From positions 1-8,217 of the forward strand of contig CANPYA010000056.1 in NCBI GenBank assembly GCA_947587565.1: a DNA stretch of 8,217 bases, given 5' to 3'. The position numbers were made by a program, and so were the translations under genes. The notes beneath the pieces were generated by a model that had not been told where the DNA came from, ran no database searches, and worked only from the letters and a program-made list of their open reading frames with translations. Each line of letters opens with the position of its first letter. The first letter of the stretch is position 1. Below, piece after piece: positions 1 through 6,245 of the stretch. This DNA is from an uncultured Bacilli bacterium (GTDB taxonomy: Bacteria > Bacillota_I > Bacilli_A > RF39 > UBA660).

Positions 1-46
1 CATATATATCATACCATATCTTTTTATATTTTTGTATTGTTTTCAT
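1..46 (-). CDS. Possible 5' end of a gene cut by the window edge
   Basis: On the minus strand an ATG at 46-44 opens a frame that stays open to the window edge (15 codons, starting MKTIQKYKKIWYDIY). A strong GAGGTG Shine-Dalgarno-like hexamer lies at 52-47. It touches the ATG with no spacer, which is closer than usual and is the main reason for doubt. The frame lies downstream of the rnj terminator on the same strand, and no convincing promoter of its own is visible between them. Too little sequence is present to assign a function. Confidence 0.33.
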   Translation of the reverse strand, partial: MKTIQKYKKIWYDIY

Positions 47-88
47 CACCTCAAATCTAATACACAGCAAAAAAATAAAAAAATTGTT

Positions 89-130
89 AAAAAGAAGATT
101 AAACTCATAACGGGCTTAATCTTCTTTTTT
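89..130 (-). terminator. Intrinsic terminator of rnj, overlapping its stop codon
   Basis: A perfect 14-bp inverted repeat pairs 89-102 with 116-129 around a 13-nt loop. Read on the minus strand, the rising arm is formed by the last rnj codons and the TAA stop. The falling arm runs into a U-rich tail (UUUUU, then further T runs down to about 70). On the plus strand the falling arm also ends in six Ts, so the hairpin could work in both directions. The stem is AT-rich, with its few G-C pairs near the middle. Confidence 0.8.
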
Positions 131-1792
131 ATTAACTTCCATTATAACTGGTAAGATAATTGGTCTTCTACCAGTAAGTTCATTAATAAAAGGTAATAAT
201 TCTAAAATAATTTGATTTTTTAAATCAGTATAATTGTAAAGTGAGGTTTTTAAGAAATTATTAACAATCTCACTTATTTTATGTTCAATTTTATTCATTA
301 GTTCTTGATTTTCATTAACTAAAACAAAGCCTCTCGCTGTAACATTGGGTTTAATTAATAATTTTCTTGATAAAGTATTGATATTTAAGATAGTAATTAA
401 AATACCATCTTGACTCATTAATTTTCGATCTTTAATAACAACACTACCAACGTCACCAACTCTTGAGCCATCAACATAAACATCAGCAGCTTGGACTTTA
501 CCCCCTCTTGAGACAACGCCGTCTTTAAGTAAAATAACATCACCATTACTACAAATAAAAGTATTTTCTTCGGGTATATCACATAGTTGAGCAATTTCCG
601 TATGTCTTTTTAACATTCTAAATTCACCATGCATTGGCATAAAATATTTAGGTTTAATTATTCTAAGCATCCATTTAAGTTCTTCTTCTTTAGCATGTCC
701 TGAGGTATGAATATCACTAAATTCGGAATTAGTATAAACTTTAACGCCTTTTAAATATAATTTGTTAATAATGCGATTAATACTTTCAGCATTACCTGGG
801 ATAGGACTAGATGAGAAGATAACTAAATCGTCAGGTAATAAAGATATTTGTTTATGAGTTCCATTAGCAATTCTTGATAAGGCCGCTAAAGGTTCACCTT
901 GACTACCAGTACATAAAATACATAATTCATCTCTTTTTAAACTTTTTGCTGCATTACTATCGACAAAAATAGATTTATCCGTAATAAGACCATTATTTAA
1001 AGCAAGTTCAATTGATGCTTCCATACTTCTTCCAAAAACAATTATTTTTCGGTTATATTTCTTACAAGTTTCCACAATGTGTTTAACTCTAAAAATATTT
1101 GAAGCAAATGTGGCAATAATTACGCGTCCGATATGTTTTCCAATAATATCATTTAAAGTTTCATCAACAACAGATTCACTATTTGAAAAACCACTAGTTA
1201 AAGCATTAGTAGAATCACTAAGTAAAAGAGTAACCCCTTTTTTACCTAATTCCGCCATTTTATGAATATCGGCCATTGGACCAATTGGGGTTAAGTCAAA
1301 TTTAAAATCGCCAGTTTCAAAGATTACCCCATTTGGAGTATGAATAACTACAGCAAAACTATCCGGAATAGAGTGAGTAGTATTAACAAATTCAATCATA
1401 AAATGTTTAAAATTAACTTGTAAATCTTTATCAATAACTTCAATATTGGGATAATTAATATTTCTTTCTTCTAATTTTTTATTAATTAAATCTTTAGCAA
1501 TCTTAGGCGCATAAATAACGGGTATCTTTACTTGATTAAGTAAAAAGGGAATACCCCCAATATGGTCTTCATGTCCGTGAGTTATAAATAAAGCTTTAAT
1601 TTTATTTTCATTTTGCTTTAAATAAGTTATATCTTGAATAACATAATCGACACCAAGTAAACCTACTTCCGGAAACATTACCCCAGCATCAATGATAATA
1701 ATTTCATCTTCATGGGTAATAACATACATATTTTTACCAACTTCGCCAAGGCCTCCTAAGGCAACAACGGAAGTTGCACTTTTTTCTTTCAT
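116..1792 (-). CDS. rnj: Ribonuclease J (RNase J1-type)
   Basis: This is a metallo-beta-lactamase/beta-CASP ribonuclease with 5'-to-3' exonuclease and endonuclease activity, acting in cytoplasmic mRNA decay and RNA maturation. The start resembles RNase J1 (ALGGLGEVGKN at 11-21). The metal-binding motif HGHEDH is intact at 72-77, with further ligands at H140 (TTHSIPDS), D162 (TGDFKFD) and H388 (MPMHGE). The beta-CASP region carries CTGSQGEP (294-301), SSSPIPGN (327-334) and HTSGH (362-366). The C-terminal domain ends in RRPIILPVIMEV, as in the family. The 558 aa length is typical. All catalytic residues are present, so it is the active J1 type rather than a degenerate J2-like paralogue. The ATG at 1792-1790 is preceded by GAGGAA (1803-1798) with a 5-nt spacer. 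It is probably transcribed alone from the promoter at 1838-1866 and ends in its own terminator. In B. subtilis RNase J1 degrades the cleaved glmS mRNA, which is relevant to the ribozyme downstream. Confidence 0.96.
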   Translation of the reverse strand: MKEKSATSVVALGGLGEVGKNMYVITHEDEIIIIDAGVMFPEVGLLGVDYVIQDITYLKQNENKIKALFITHGHEDHIGGIPFLLNQVKIPVIYAPKIAKDLINKKLEERNINYPNIEVIDKDLQVNFKHFMIEFVNTTHSIPDSFAVVIHTPNGVIFETGDFKFDLTPIGPMADIHKMAELGKKGVTLLLSDSTNALTSGFSNSESVVDETLNDIIGKHIGRVIIATFASNIFRVKHIVETCKKYNRKIIVFGRSMEASIELALNNGLITDKSIFVDSNAAKSLKRDELCILCTGSQGEPLAALSRIANGTHKQISLLPDDLVIFSSSPIPGNAESINRIINKLYLKGVKVYTNSEFSDIHTSGHAKEEELKWMLRIIKPKYFMPMHGEFRMLKRHTEIAQLCDIPEENTFICSNGDVILLKDGVVSRGGKVQAADVYVDGSRVGDVGSVVIKDRKLMSQDGILITILNINTLSRKLLIKPNVTARGFVLVNENQELMNKIEHKISEIVNNFLKTSLYNYTDLKNQIILELLPFINELTGRRPIILPVIMEVNKKED

Positions 1793-1837
1793 TATAATTC
1801 CTCATTTCTTTTAATAAAAGTTTTTTAACTAATAAAC

Positions 1838-1866
1838 ATTATACTCTAAATAATCCTTTTTGTCTA
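1838..1866 (-). promoter_or_regulatory. Promoter of rnj (housekeeping sigma type)
   Basis: On the minus strand, TAGACA (1866-1861) as -35 and a perfect TATAAT (1843-1838) as -10 are separated by exactly 17 bp. Transcription would begin near 1831, giving a leader of roughly 40 nt before the rnj start at 1792. An 8-bp direct repeat, CTAGTTTA (plus strand 1864-1871 and 1877-1884), overlaps and flanks the -35 box. Confidence 0.75.
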
Positions 1867-1901
1867 GTTTATTTCGCTAGTTTAATTTAATTTGGTTTTT
1901 G

Positions 1902-1917
1902 TTTTTGATATCAAAAA
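1902..1917. repeat. 16-bp perfect palindrome between divergent promoters
   Basis: TTTTTGATATCAAAAA is a perfect inverted repeat about 35 bp upstream of the rnj -35 box. It could be a binding site for a dimeric regulator. AT-rich palindromes of this kind also arise by chance. No T-tract or transcript context suggests a terminator. Confidence 0.35.
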
Positions 1918-1952
1918 ATGCGAAAAATATAGAAAAGCATATAGTATAATTT

Positions 1953-2087
1953 TTGAACAGTAACCTAAATATTTATTCTTATGATGAAGAAAGTGCTAAT
2001 AAAGATATTATAACTTTTGAGACAATTTCATATAGCAAAAAATGTAAAATGCAATTTACAAAAACAAGATATATCCTAATTTTGTAA
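1953..2087 (+). other. Possible coding relic or spurious 44-codon frame
   Basis: A 44-codon frame opens at TTG 1953 and ends at TAA 2085-2087. Its middle part (NIYSYDEESANKDIITFE) has a protein-like composition, unlike the surrounding AT-only spacer. It has no Shine-Dalgarno sequence, its start is weak, and its end runs through the paired palindromes. A TATAAT at 1945-1950 directly precedes it but lacks a -35 partner at the right distance. I read it as either a decayed gene fragment or chance. No family is recognised. Confidence 0.15.
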
Positions 2088-2100
2088 ATTACATTTTACA
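2043..2100. promoter_or_regulatory. Paired palindromic operator-like sites upstream of the ATPase gene
   Basis: Two 18-bp sites of the form TGTAAA-N6-TTTACA lie at 2043-2060 (TGTAAAATGCAATTTACA) and 2083-2100 (TGTAAATTACATTTTACA). Their centres are exactly 40 bp apart, close to four helical turns, so both would face the same side of the DNA. The right site has arms extended to 9 bp (2080-2088 with 2095-2103) and abuts the -35 box at 2104. The two sites are also near-perfect reverse complements of each other (17 of 18), extending to 2043-2063 versus 2080-2100 around a 16-nt centre, so the whole block could form a cruciform. The geometry suggests a dimeric regulator of the ATPase-SRP unit. The identity of any such regulator is unknown. 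Confidence 0.6.
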
Positions 2101-2103
2101 AAA

Positions 2104-2132
2104 TTGACATATTATAAATTTAATGTTAAAAT
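2104..2132 (+). promoter_or_regulatory. Promoter of the ATPase-ftsY-ylxM-ffh unit
   Basis: A perfect TTGACA (2104-2109) as -35, a 17-bp spacer and TAAAAT (2127-2132) as -10, with TGT just upstream of the -10 (2124-2126) forming an extended -10. The expected start point is about 2138-2140, directly at the AAGGTGG ribosome-binding site (2140-2146). The mRNA would then have only about 14 nt before the ATG at 2153. The right-hand palindrome ends just at the -35 box, so a protein bound there would contact or exclude RNA polymerase. Confidence 0.78.
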
Positions 2133-2152
2133 TAATATGAAGGTGGTATATT

Positions 2153-3343
2153 ATGATAGAAAGACCAGAATATTTACAAACTTTAATTAATTTTAAAGAT
2201 AAAGATTTAATTAAAATAGTAACGGGAATAAGAAGATGTGGTAAATCCACTTTATTTGAATTATACATTGATTATTTATTAAAGAATGGAGTAAAGGAAA
2301 AACAAATAATTCATATTAATTTGGAAGATCATGATTATAACGAAATAATAGATGATAATGATTTATATAATTATGTTTCCGAAAAATTAAATAAAAATAT
2401 GCAAAATTATGTCTTTTTAGATGAAGTTCAAAAAGTTAAAGATTTTCAAAAAGCTTGTGATAGTTTATATATTAAAAAGAATGTGGATTTATATATAACG
2501 GGTTCTAATTCTAAAATATTATCAGGAGAACTAGCTACTTTGTTATCAGGAAGATATGTAGAAATAAAAATGTTACCTTTATCATTTAAAGAATATATTT
2601 CTTATGTAGGGGATAGTGATATTTTAAAAAAATATGTTGATTATATAACTAAAAGTTCATTTCCTTATACTTTAATGTTAGATAATATTAGAGATATTAA
2701 AATGTATTTAGATGGTTTATATAATACAGTTATTGTTAATGATATAGCGGATCGTAAAGATATTTCAGATATTGGAATGTTAAAAGATGTTATAAAGTAT
2801 ATGTTTGATAATATTGGTAATGTTTGTTCTAGTAGATCTATTGCGAATACTATGACATCTGGGGGCCGGAAAATATCTGTTCCTACTATTGAAAAGTATT
2901 TAGAGGCTTTAGTGGAATCTTTCGTTCTTTATAAGGTTTCAAGATATGATATAAAAGGAAAATATCATTTAACTACGGGAGCCAAATATTATTTATCTGA
3001 TTTAGGGCTTAGATATTATTTACTAGGGCCAAATGCGGTAGATGATGGTAGAATTTTAGAGAATGTTGTATATTTAGAATTAATAAGAAGAGGTTATGAA
3101 GTCTATATTGGGAAAACTAATGATATCGAAGTTGATTTTATTGCTATTAATGAAAAAGGAATAGAATATTATCAAGTAAGTTATAGTTTAAATGATAAAA
3201 AAACTTTAGAAAGAGAATTAAAAAGCTTAGATTCTATTAATGATCATAATCCAAAATATTTATTATCAACGGATTTTACACCATATACAACCCATAATGG
3301 GGTTAAGCAAATAAATGTCTTTGATTGGCTATTAGATAAATAA
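2153..3343 (+). CDS. AAA+ ATPase with C-terminal DUF4143 domain
   Basis: This belongs to the widespread family of about 400-residue AAA_14/DUF4143 ATPases, whose cellular role is not established. The Walker A motif is TGIRRCGKST (24-33). Walker B is YVFLDEVQ (86-93). A sensor-type strand reads YITGSNS (114-120), followed by LLSGRY (130-135), with a candidate arginine at R134. The C-terminal third fits DUF4143 with a PD-(D/E)XK-like fold: ENVVYLEL (303-310), the VDF acidic position (D328), then EYYQVSY (338-344). The last has Q where active nucleases have K, so nuclease activity is doubtful. No signal peptide or membrane segment is seen. The ATG is preceded by AAGGTGG (2140-2146). Only 14 bp separate its stop from ftsY, with no terminator, so it appears to be the first gene of the SRP unit. 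By eye its codons look more A/T-ended than those of ftsY and ffh, which may indicate later acquisition. It lacks a recognised partner gene such as a toxin or transposase. Confidence 0.88.
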   Translation: MIERPEYLQTLINFKDKDLIKIVTGIRRCGKSTLFELYIDYLLKNGVKEKQIIHINLEDHDYNEIIDDNDLYNYVSEKLNKNMQNYVFLDEVQKVKDFQKACDSLYIKKNVDLYITGSNSKILSGELATLLSGRYVEIKMLPLSFKEYISYVGDSDILKKYVDYITKSSFPYTLMLDNIRDIKMYLDGLYNTVIVNDIADRKDISDIGMLKDVIKYMFDNIGNVCSSRSIANTMTSGGRKISVPTIEKYLEALVESFVLYKVSRYDIKGKYHLTTGAKYYLSDLGLRYYLLGPNAVDDGRILENVVYLELIRRGYEVYIGKTNDIEVDFIAINEKGIEYYQVSYSLNDKKTLERELKSLDSINDHNPKYLLSTDFTPYTTHNGVKQINVFDWLLDK

Positions 3344-3357
3344 GAAAGGAAATAGAT

Positions 3358-4467
3358 ATGGGACTTTTTAGTAAATTTAAAAATATTATTAAGAAAAAAG
3401 AAGAAATTGTTAAAGAAGAAAAAGAAGAAGTTGAAGAAATAGAGCAAGAAACAATTGCAGAGATTGAAGAAACAAAAGAAGTAGAAGTAAAACCGAAAAA
3501 AATTAAAGATAAGAAAAAAAAGAAGAAAACTACCAGTGAAGCTGAAGAAATTAAAGATTATGATAAAGGCTTAAAAAAGACAAGAGATGAATTTATATCT
3601 AAATTAAATATTCTTGGTATTAAATATACTAAAGTATCGGAAGAATATTTTGAAGAATTGGAAAGCATTTTAATTATGGCTGATATTGGGGTTAATACAG
3701 TCATGAAATTTATGGATAAATTACGAGATAGAGTAAAAAAAGAAAATATTACCGATATGGAATATTTAAAAGAAGTAATAGTGGATGAATTATTAATTAT
3801 TTATGTCGAAGGGGAAAGTTTATCCGATAAAATTAATATGAGTGAAGATGGTCCCACTGTTATATTGATGGTTGGGGTAAATGGTGTTGGTAAAACGACA
3901 ACGATTGCGAAACTAGCTTATAAATATCAAAATGAAGGCAAGAAAGTAATGCTTATTGCGGGCGATACTTTTAGAGCGGGCGCCGTCGATCAATTAAAAA
4001 TATGGGCCGAAAGGACTAATTCCGAATTTTATGGGGTTCAAGATAGTGACCCTGCGAGTGTTATTTATGATGGGTTAGTTAAAGCAAAAGAAAAAAATAT
4101 TGATATCGTTTTAATTGATACGGCCGGTAGACTTCAAAATAAAGTTAATTTAATGAAAGAACTTGAAAAAATCAATAAAGTTATTGGAACCCATATTCCA
4201 GGGGCACCTCATGAAACTTTACTGGTAATTGATGCCTCCACTGGTCAAAATGGGATTATGCAAGCAAAGGCCTTTAAAGAAATTACTAATATAACCGGGA
4301 TTGTTTTAACTAAATTAGATGGGACCGCTAAAGGTGGTATTGTCTTAGCCATTAAAGAAGAAGTTAATTTACCAGTTAAATTTATTGGTTTAGGTGAAGC
4401 AATGACTGATTTAAAACCATTTGATATTGAAAATTATATTTATGGTTTATTTAAGGATATGATGTAA
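3358..4467 (+). CDS. ftsY: Signal recognition particle receptor FtsY
   Basis: FtsY is the membrane-associated SRP receptor GTPase. It docks ribosome-SRP complexes at the translocon by forming a GTP-dependent heterodimer with Ffh. The N terminus (1-14, MGLFSKFKNIIKKK) looks like the amphipathic membrane-targeting helix. It is followed by a highly charged, disordered Glu/Lys-rich A region (15-66), then the N domain (about 70-150) and the G domain. GTPase motifs are complete: GVNGVGKTT (173-181), DTFRAGAVDQL (203-213), DTAGR (254-258), TKLDGTAKGG (318-327) and GLGEAMTDLKPF (344-355). The 369 aa length is normal. The ATG at 3358 follows AAGAAAGGA (3342-3350) with a 7-nt spacer, 14 bp after the ATPase stop. 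Its TAA overlaps the ylxM ATG (TAATG at 4465-4469). The A-region codons include an eight-A run (3514-3521), a place where polymerase slippage or assembly errors could occur. Confidence 0.97.
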   Translation: MGLFSKFKNIIKKKEEIVKEEKEEVEEIEQETIAEIEETKEVEVKPKKIKDKKKKKKTTSEAEEIKDYDKGLKKTRDEFISKLNILGIKYTKVSEEYFEELESILIMADIGVNTVMKFMDKLRDRVKKENITDMEYLKEVIVDELLIIYVEGESLSDKINMSEDGPTVILMVGVNGVGKTTTIAKLAYKYQNEGKKVMLIAGDTFRAGAVDQLKIWAERTNSEFYGVQDSDPASVIYDGLVKAKEKNIDIVLIDTAGRLQNKVNLMKELEKINKVIGTHIPGAPHETLLVIDASTGQNGIMQAKAFKEITNITGIVLTKLDGTAKGGIVLAIKEEVNLPVKFIGLGEAMTDLKPFDIENYIYGLFKDMM

Positions 4468-4769
4468 TGGAAAAGTTTTTATATTATAATGCGTTATATT
4501 TAATTTATAAAGATTTATTAAATAATCATAATAGTGTAATATTTGATTTATATTATGGGGAAAATATGACTATGCAAGAAATTGCCGATAGTGAAGGAAT
4601 CAGTAAAAGTCGGGTTGGTTCAATTATTAAAAATGTTGAAAAAAAATTGGATAAGTATGAAGATGCTTTAAAAATATATCAAAAGAATGAAAAGTTAAAT
4701 GCATTACTTAATTATAATGATTTAACAAAAATCAAATTAGAAATCGAAAAAATATTGAAAGGAGAATAG
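4467..4769 (+). CDS. ylxM: YlxM/UPF0122 family putative SRP regulatory protein
   Basis: This small cytoplasmic helix-turn-helix protein is encoded next to ffh in many Bacillota. In streptococci YlxM associates with the SRP and modulates its GTPases; its role here is inferred from family and position. The sigma-70 region-4-like HTH spans about 34-60 (MTMQEIADSEGISKSRVGSI). It is followed by a lysine-rich helix containing KKLDKYEDALKIY (59-71) and a further C-terminal charged helix. At 100 aa it is slightly short but normal for the family. Its ATG shares one base with the ftsY stop (TAATG), and no independent Shine-Dalgarno sequence is obvious, so translation is probably coupled to ftsY. It stops with TAG 3 bp before ffh, and its last codons contain the ffh ribosome-binding site. 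Confidence 0.93.
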   Translation: MEKFLYYNALYLIYKDLLNNHNSVIFDLYYGENMTMQEIADSEGISKSRVGSIIKNVEKKLDKYEDALKIYQKNEKLNALLNYNDLTKIKLEIEKILKGE

Positions 4770-4772
4770 ATT

Positions 4773-6080
4773 ATGTTTGAATATATGGGTGATAGAATAA
4801 CAAATGCCATTAAAAATATTAGAGGAATGGGTCGTATTACCGAAAATAATATTAATGATGCGATGAAAGAAATAAGAATGGCCTTACTGGAAGCTGATGT
4901 TAACTACAATGTTGTTAAAGAGTTTGTGGCGAATGTTAAAGAAAAAGCTTTAGGAGCTGATGTTTCTAAGAGTTTAAAACCCGATGAAGTATTTATTAAA
5001 ATTGTTAAAGATGAATTAGTTAATCTATTAGGGGGCGAATACCAACCAATTGAAGCAAAAGAAAAATTTGTCGTTATTATGTTATGTGGTCTGCAAGGTA
5101 GTGGTAAAACAACAACGGCGGGTAAACTTGCGAACTTAATGCGGAAAAAATATAATCGCCATCCTTTACTTGTGGCTTGTGATATTTATAGGCCGGCGGC
5201 AATTAATCAGTTAAAAGAAATTGGGGCTTCTTTAAATATTCCGGTTTACTCAGAAGATAAGAAATCGGTTTTAGATATTGCCTCTAATGGCATTAAATAT
5301 GCCAAAGAAAATAATTTAGATTATGTGATTGTCGATACGGCAGGACGCCTCCAAATTGATGAAAAATTAATGCAAGAATTAAAAGAATTAGAGGATAATA
5401 TTACCTTTAATGAAACACTACTTGTTATTGATGCCATGATGGGACAAGATGCGATTAATGTTATTACCGGATTTAATGAAACTTTAAAATTAACGGGTTG
5501 TATTTTAACTAAAATGGATGGAGATACTAAAGGAGGCGTTGCGCTTTCTTTAAGACATCTTACTAATGTGCCAATAAAAATGGTCGGCGACTCCGAAAAA
5601 ATGGATGGTTTAAGTGAATTTCATCCGGTAAGAATGGCCGAAAGAATTTTAGATATGGGCGATATTTTATCTATTGCCGAAAAAGTTGAAGATATTGTAT
5701 CTGAGGATGATGCTAAAGAACAAGCTAGAAAAATGCAACAAGGAACATTTGATTTAGAAGACTTTTTAAAAACATTTAAACAAATCAAAAAATTAGGACC
5801 TTTAGAAAATATTATTAAGATGCTTCCACAAGCTAGAAGTATGGGTTTAAATAATATTTCGATAAATCCCAAAGATATGGCCCATATTGAAGCGATAATT
5901 TTATCAATGACCCCTTATGAAAGAAGACATCCGGAAGTCTTGAAAGCAACAAGAAAACAAAGAATTGCTAAAGGTAGTGGCAGAAGTGTCGAAGAAGTTA
6001 ATCGGCTTTTAAAACAATTTGAACAAATGAAAAGTATGATGAAAATGATGAGTAATGGGAAGATGAAAATGCCTTTCTAA
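4773..6080 (+). CDS. ffh: Signal recognition particle protein Ffh (SRP54)
   Basis: Ffh is the GTPase core of the SRP. It binds the 4.5S/6S-like SRP RNA and emerging signal sequences and pairs with FtsY. The N domain spans about 1-95. The G domain has GLQGSGKTT (106-114), DIYRPAAINQL (137-147), DTAGR (188-192) and TKMDGDTKGG (246-255). The G5 region reads GDSEKMDGLSEFHP (272-285), where many homologues have GTGEK, a mild deviation. The M domain (about 300-435) is methionine-rich and carries the SRP-RNA-binding segment with RRHPEV (384-389) and RIAKGSGRSVEEVNRLL (397-413). The C terminus has the usual Met-rich tail (MKSMMKMM). The 435 aa length is typical. ATG 4773 follows AAAGGAG (4758-4764) with an 8-nt spacer. 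It is the last gene of the unit, and the terminator hairpin begins inside its final codons. No SRP RNA gene was found in the window. Confidence 0.97.
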   Translation: MFEYMGDRITNAIKNIRGMGRITENNINDAMKEIRMALLEADVNYNVVKEFVANVKEKALGADVSKSLKPDEVFIKIVKDELVNLLGGEYQPIEAKEKFVVIMLCGLQGSGKTTTAGKLANLMRKKYNRHPLLVACDIYRPAAINQLKEIGASLNIPVYSEDKKSVLDIASNGIKYAKENNLDYVIVDTAGRLQIDEKLMQELKELEDNITFNETLLVIDAMMGQDAINVITGFNETLKLTGCILTKMDGDTKGGVALSLRHLTNVPIKMVGDSEKMDGLSEFHPVRMAERILDMGDILSIAEKVEDIVSEDDAKEQARKMQQGTFDLEDFLKTFKQIKKLGPLENIIKMLPQARSMGLNNISINPKDMAHIEAIILSMTPYERRHPEVLKATRKQRIAKGSGRSVEEVNRLLKQFEQMKSMMKMMSNGKMKMPF

Positions 6081-6094
6081 CTCATCTTTTTTTT
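6059..6094 (+). terminator. Intrinsic terminator after ffh, overlapping its 3' end
   Basis: AAGATGA (6060-6066) pairs with TCATCTT (6082-6088), with an extra G-U pair at the base, around a 15-nt loop that includes the ffh stop codon (6078-6080). A run of eight Ts (6087-6094) follows. The 7-bp stem is weak in G-C, but the T-tract is strong. It separates the SRP unit from glmS. Confidence 0.72.
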
Positions 6095-6106
6095 AACATA
6101 TTTTAA

Positions 6107-6135
6107 TTTACAAGAATAAATATATAATGTATAAT
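6107..6135 (+). promoter_or_regulatory. Promoter of glmS
   Basis: TTTACA (6107-6112) as -35 and TATAAT (6130-6135) as -10 are separated by exactly 17 bp. A second overlapping TATAAT at 6123-6128 lacks a matching -35 box. The predicted start near 6142 gives a leader of about 185 nt, long enough for the ribozyme and starting just before the leader hairpin. Confidence 0.8.
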
Positions 6136-6143
6136 TTATTTAA

Positions 6144-6175
6144 AGCAATAGATAGAAAGGAAGTACTCTATTGTT
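6144..6175 (+). other. Leader hairpin just 5' of the ribozyme cleavage site
   Basis: CAATAGA (6146-6152) pairs perfectly with TCTATTG (6167-6173), extended by G-U and A-U pairs to 6144-6175. The 14-nt loop displays a purine-rich AAAGGAAG (6156-6163). The stem ends one base before the expected scissile A6176. It would be released in the short 5' cleavage product. It has no T-tract, so it is not a terminator. Confidence 0.4.
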
Positions 6176-6245
6176 AGCGCATGGACCACTTTGGTTGACG
6201 AGGATGATAGTTATCGATTTATCAGCGGGTGCTATCACGGATTAG
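6171..6245 (+). CDS. Speculative 24-codon leader frame through the ribozyme core
   Basis: AAAGGAAG (6156-6163) lies 7 nt upstream of a TTG at 6171-6173. The frame runs 24 codons (beginning MLAHGPLWLTRM) to TAG at 6243-6245. Spacing and Shine-Dalgarno quality are as good as for the real genes here. However, the sequence is fixed by the ribozyme, the codons are unlike the rest of the window, and cleavage at 6176/6177 would cut the frame after its second codon. It is most likely a coincidence, and no homologous leader peptide is known to me. Confidence 0.12.
   Translation: MLAHGPLWLTRMIVIDLSAGAITD

Noticed and set aside
1077..1265. 62-codon plus-strand frame inside rnj
   Set aside because: It lies antisense to a well-conserved part of RNase J, has no ribosome-binding site and resembles no family; it is a shadow of the real gene.
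2043..2100. CRISPR-like or transposon terminal-repeat interpretation of the paired palindromes
   Set aside because: There are only two copies, no spacer series, no cas genes, no transposase and no target-site duplication. Paired operator sites fit better.
3244..3447. Minus-strand 67-codon frame over the ATPase/ftsY junction
   Set aside because: Its Phe/Asn-rich translation is the complement of the Lys/Glu-rich FtsY A region. It is a composition artefact.
5621..5872. Minus-strand 83-codon frame inside ffh
   Set aside because: It is antisense to the Ffh M domain, with no ribosome-binding site or recognisable domain.
6123..6128. Alternative -10 box for glmS
   Set aside because: The hexamer is perfect, but no -35 box lies 16-18 bp upstream, whereas the adjacent 6130-6135 box has TTTACA at exactly 17 bp.
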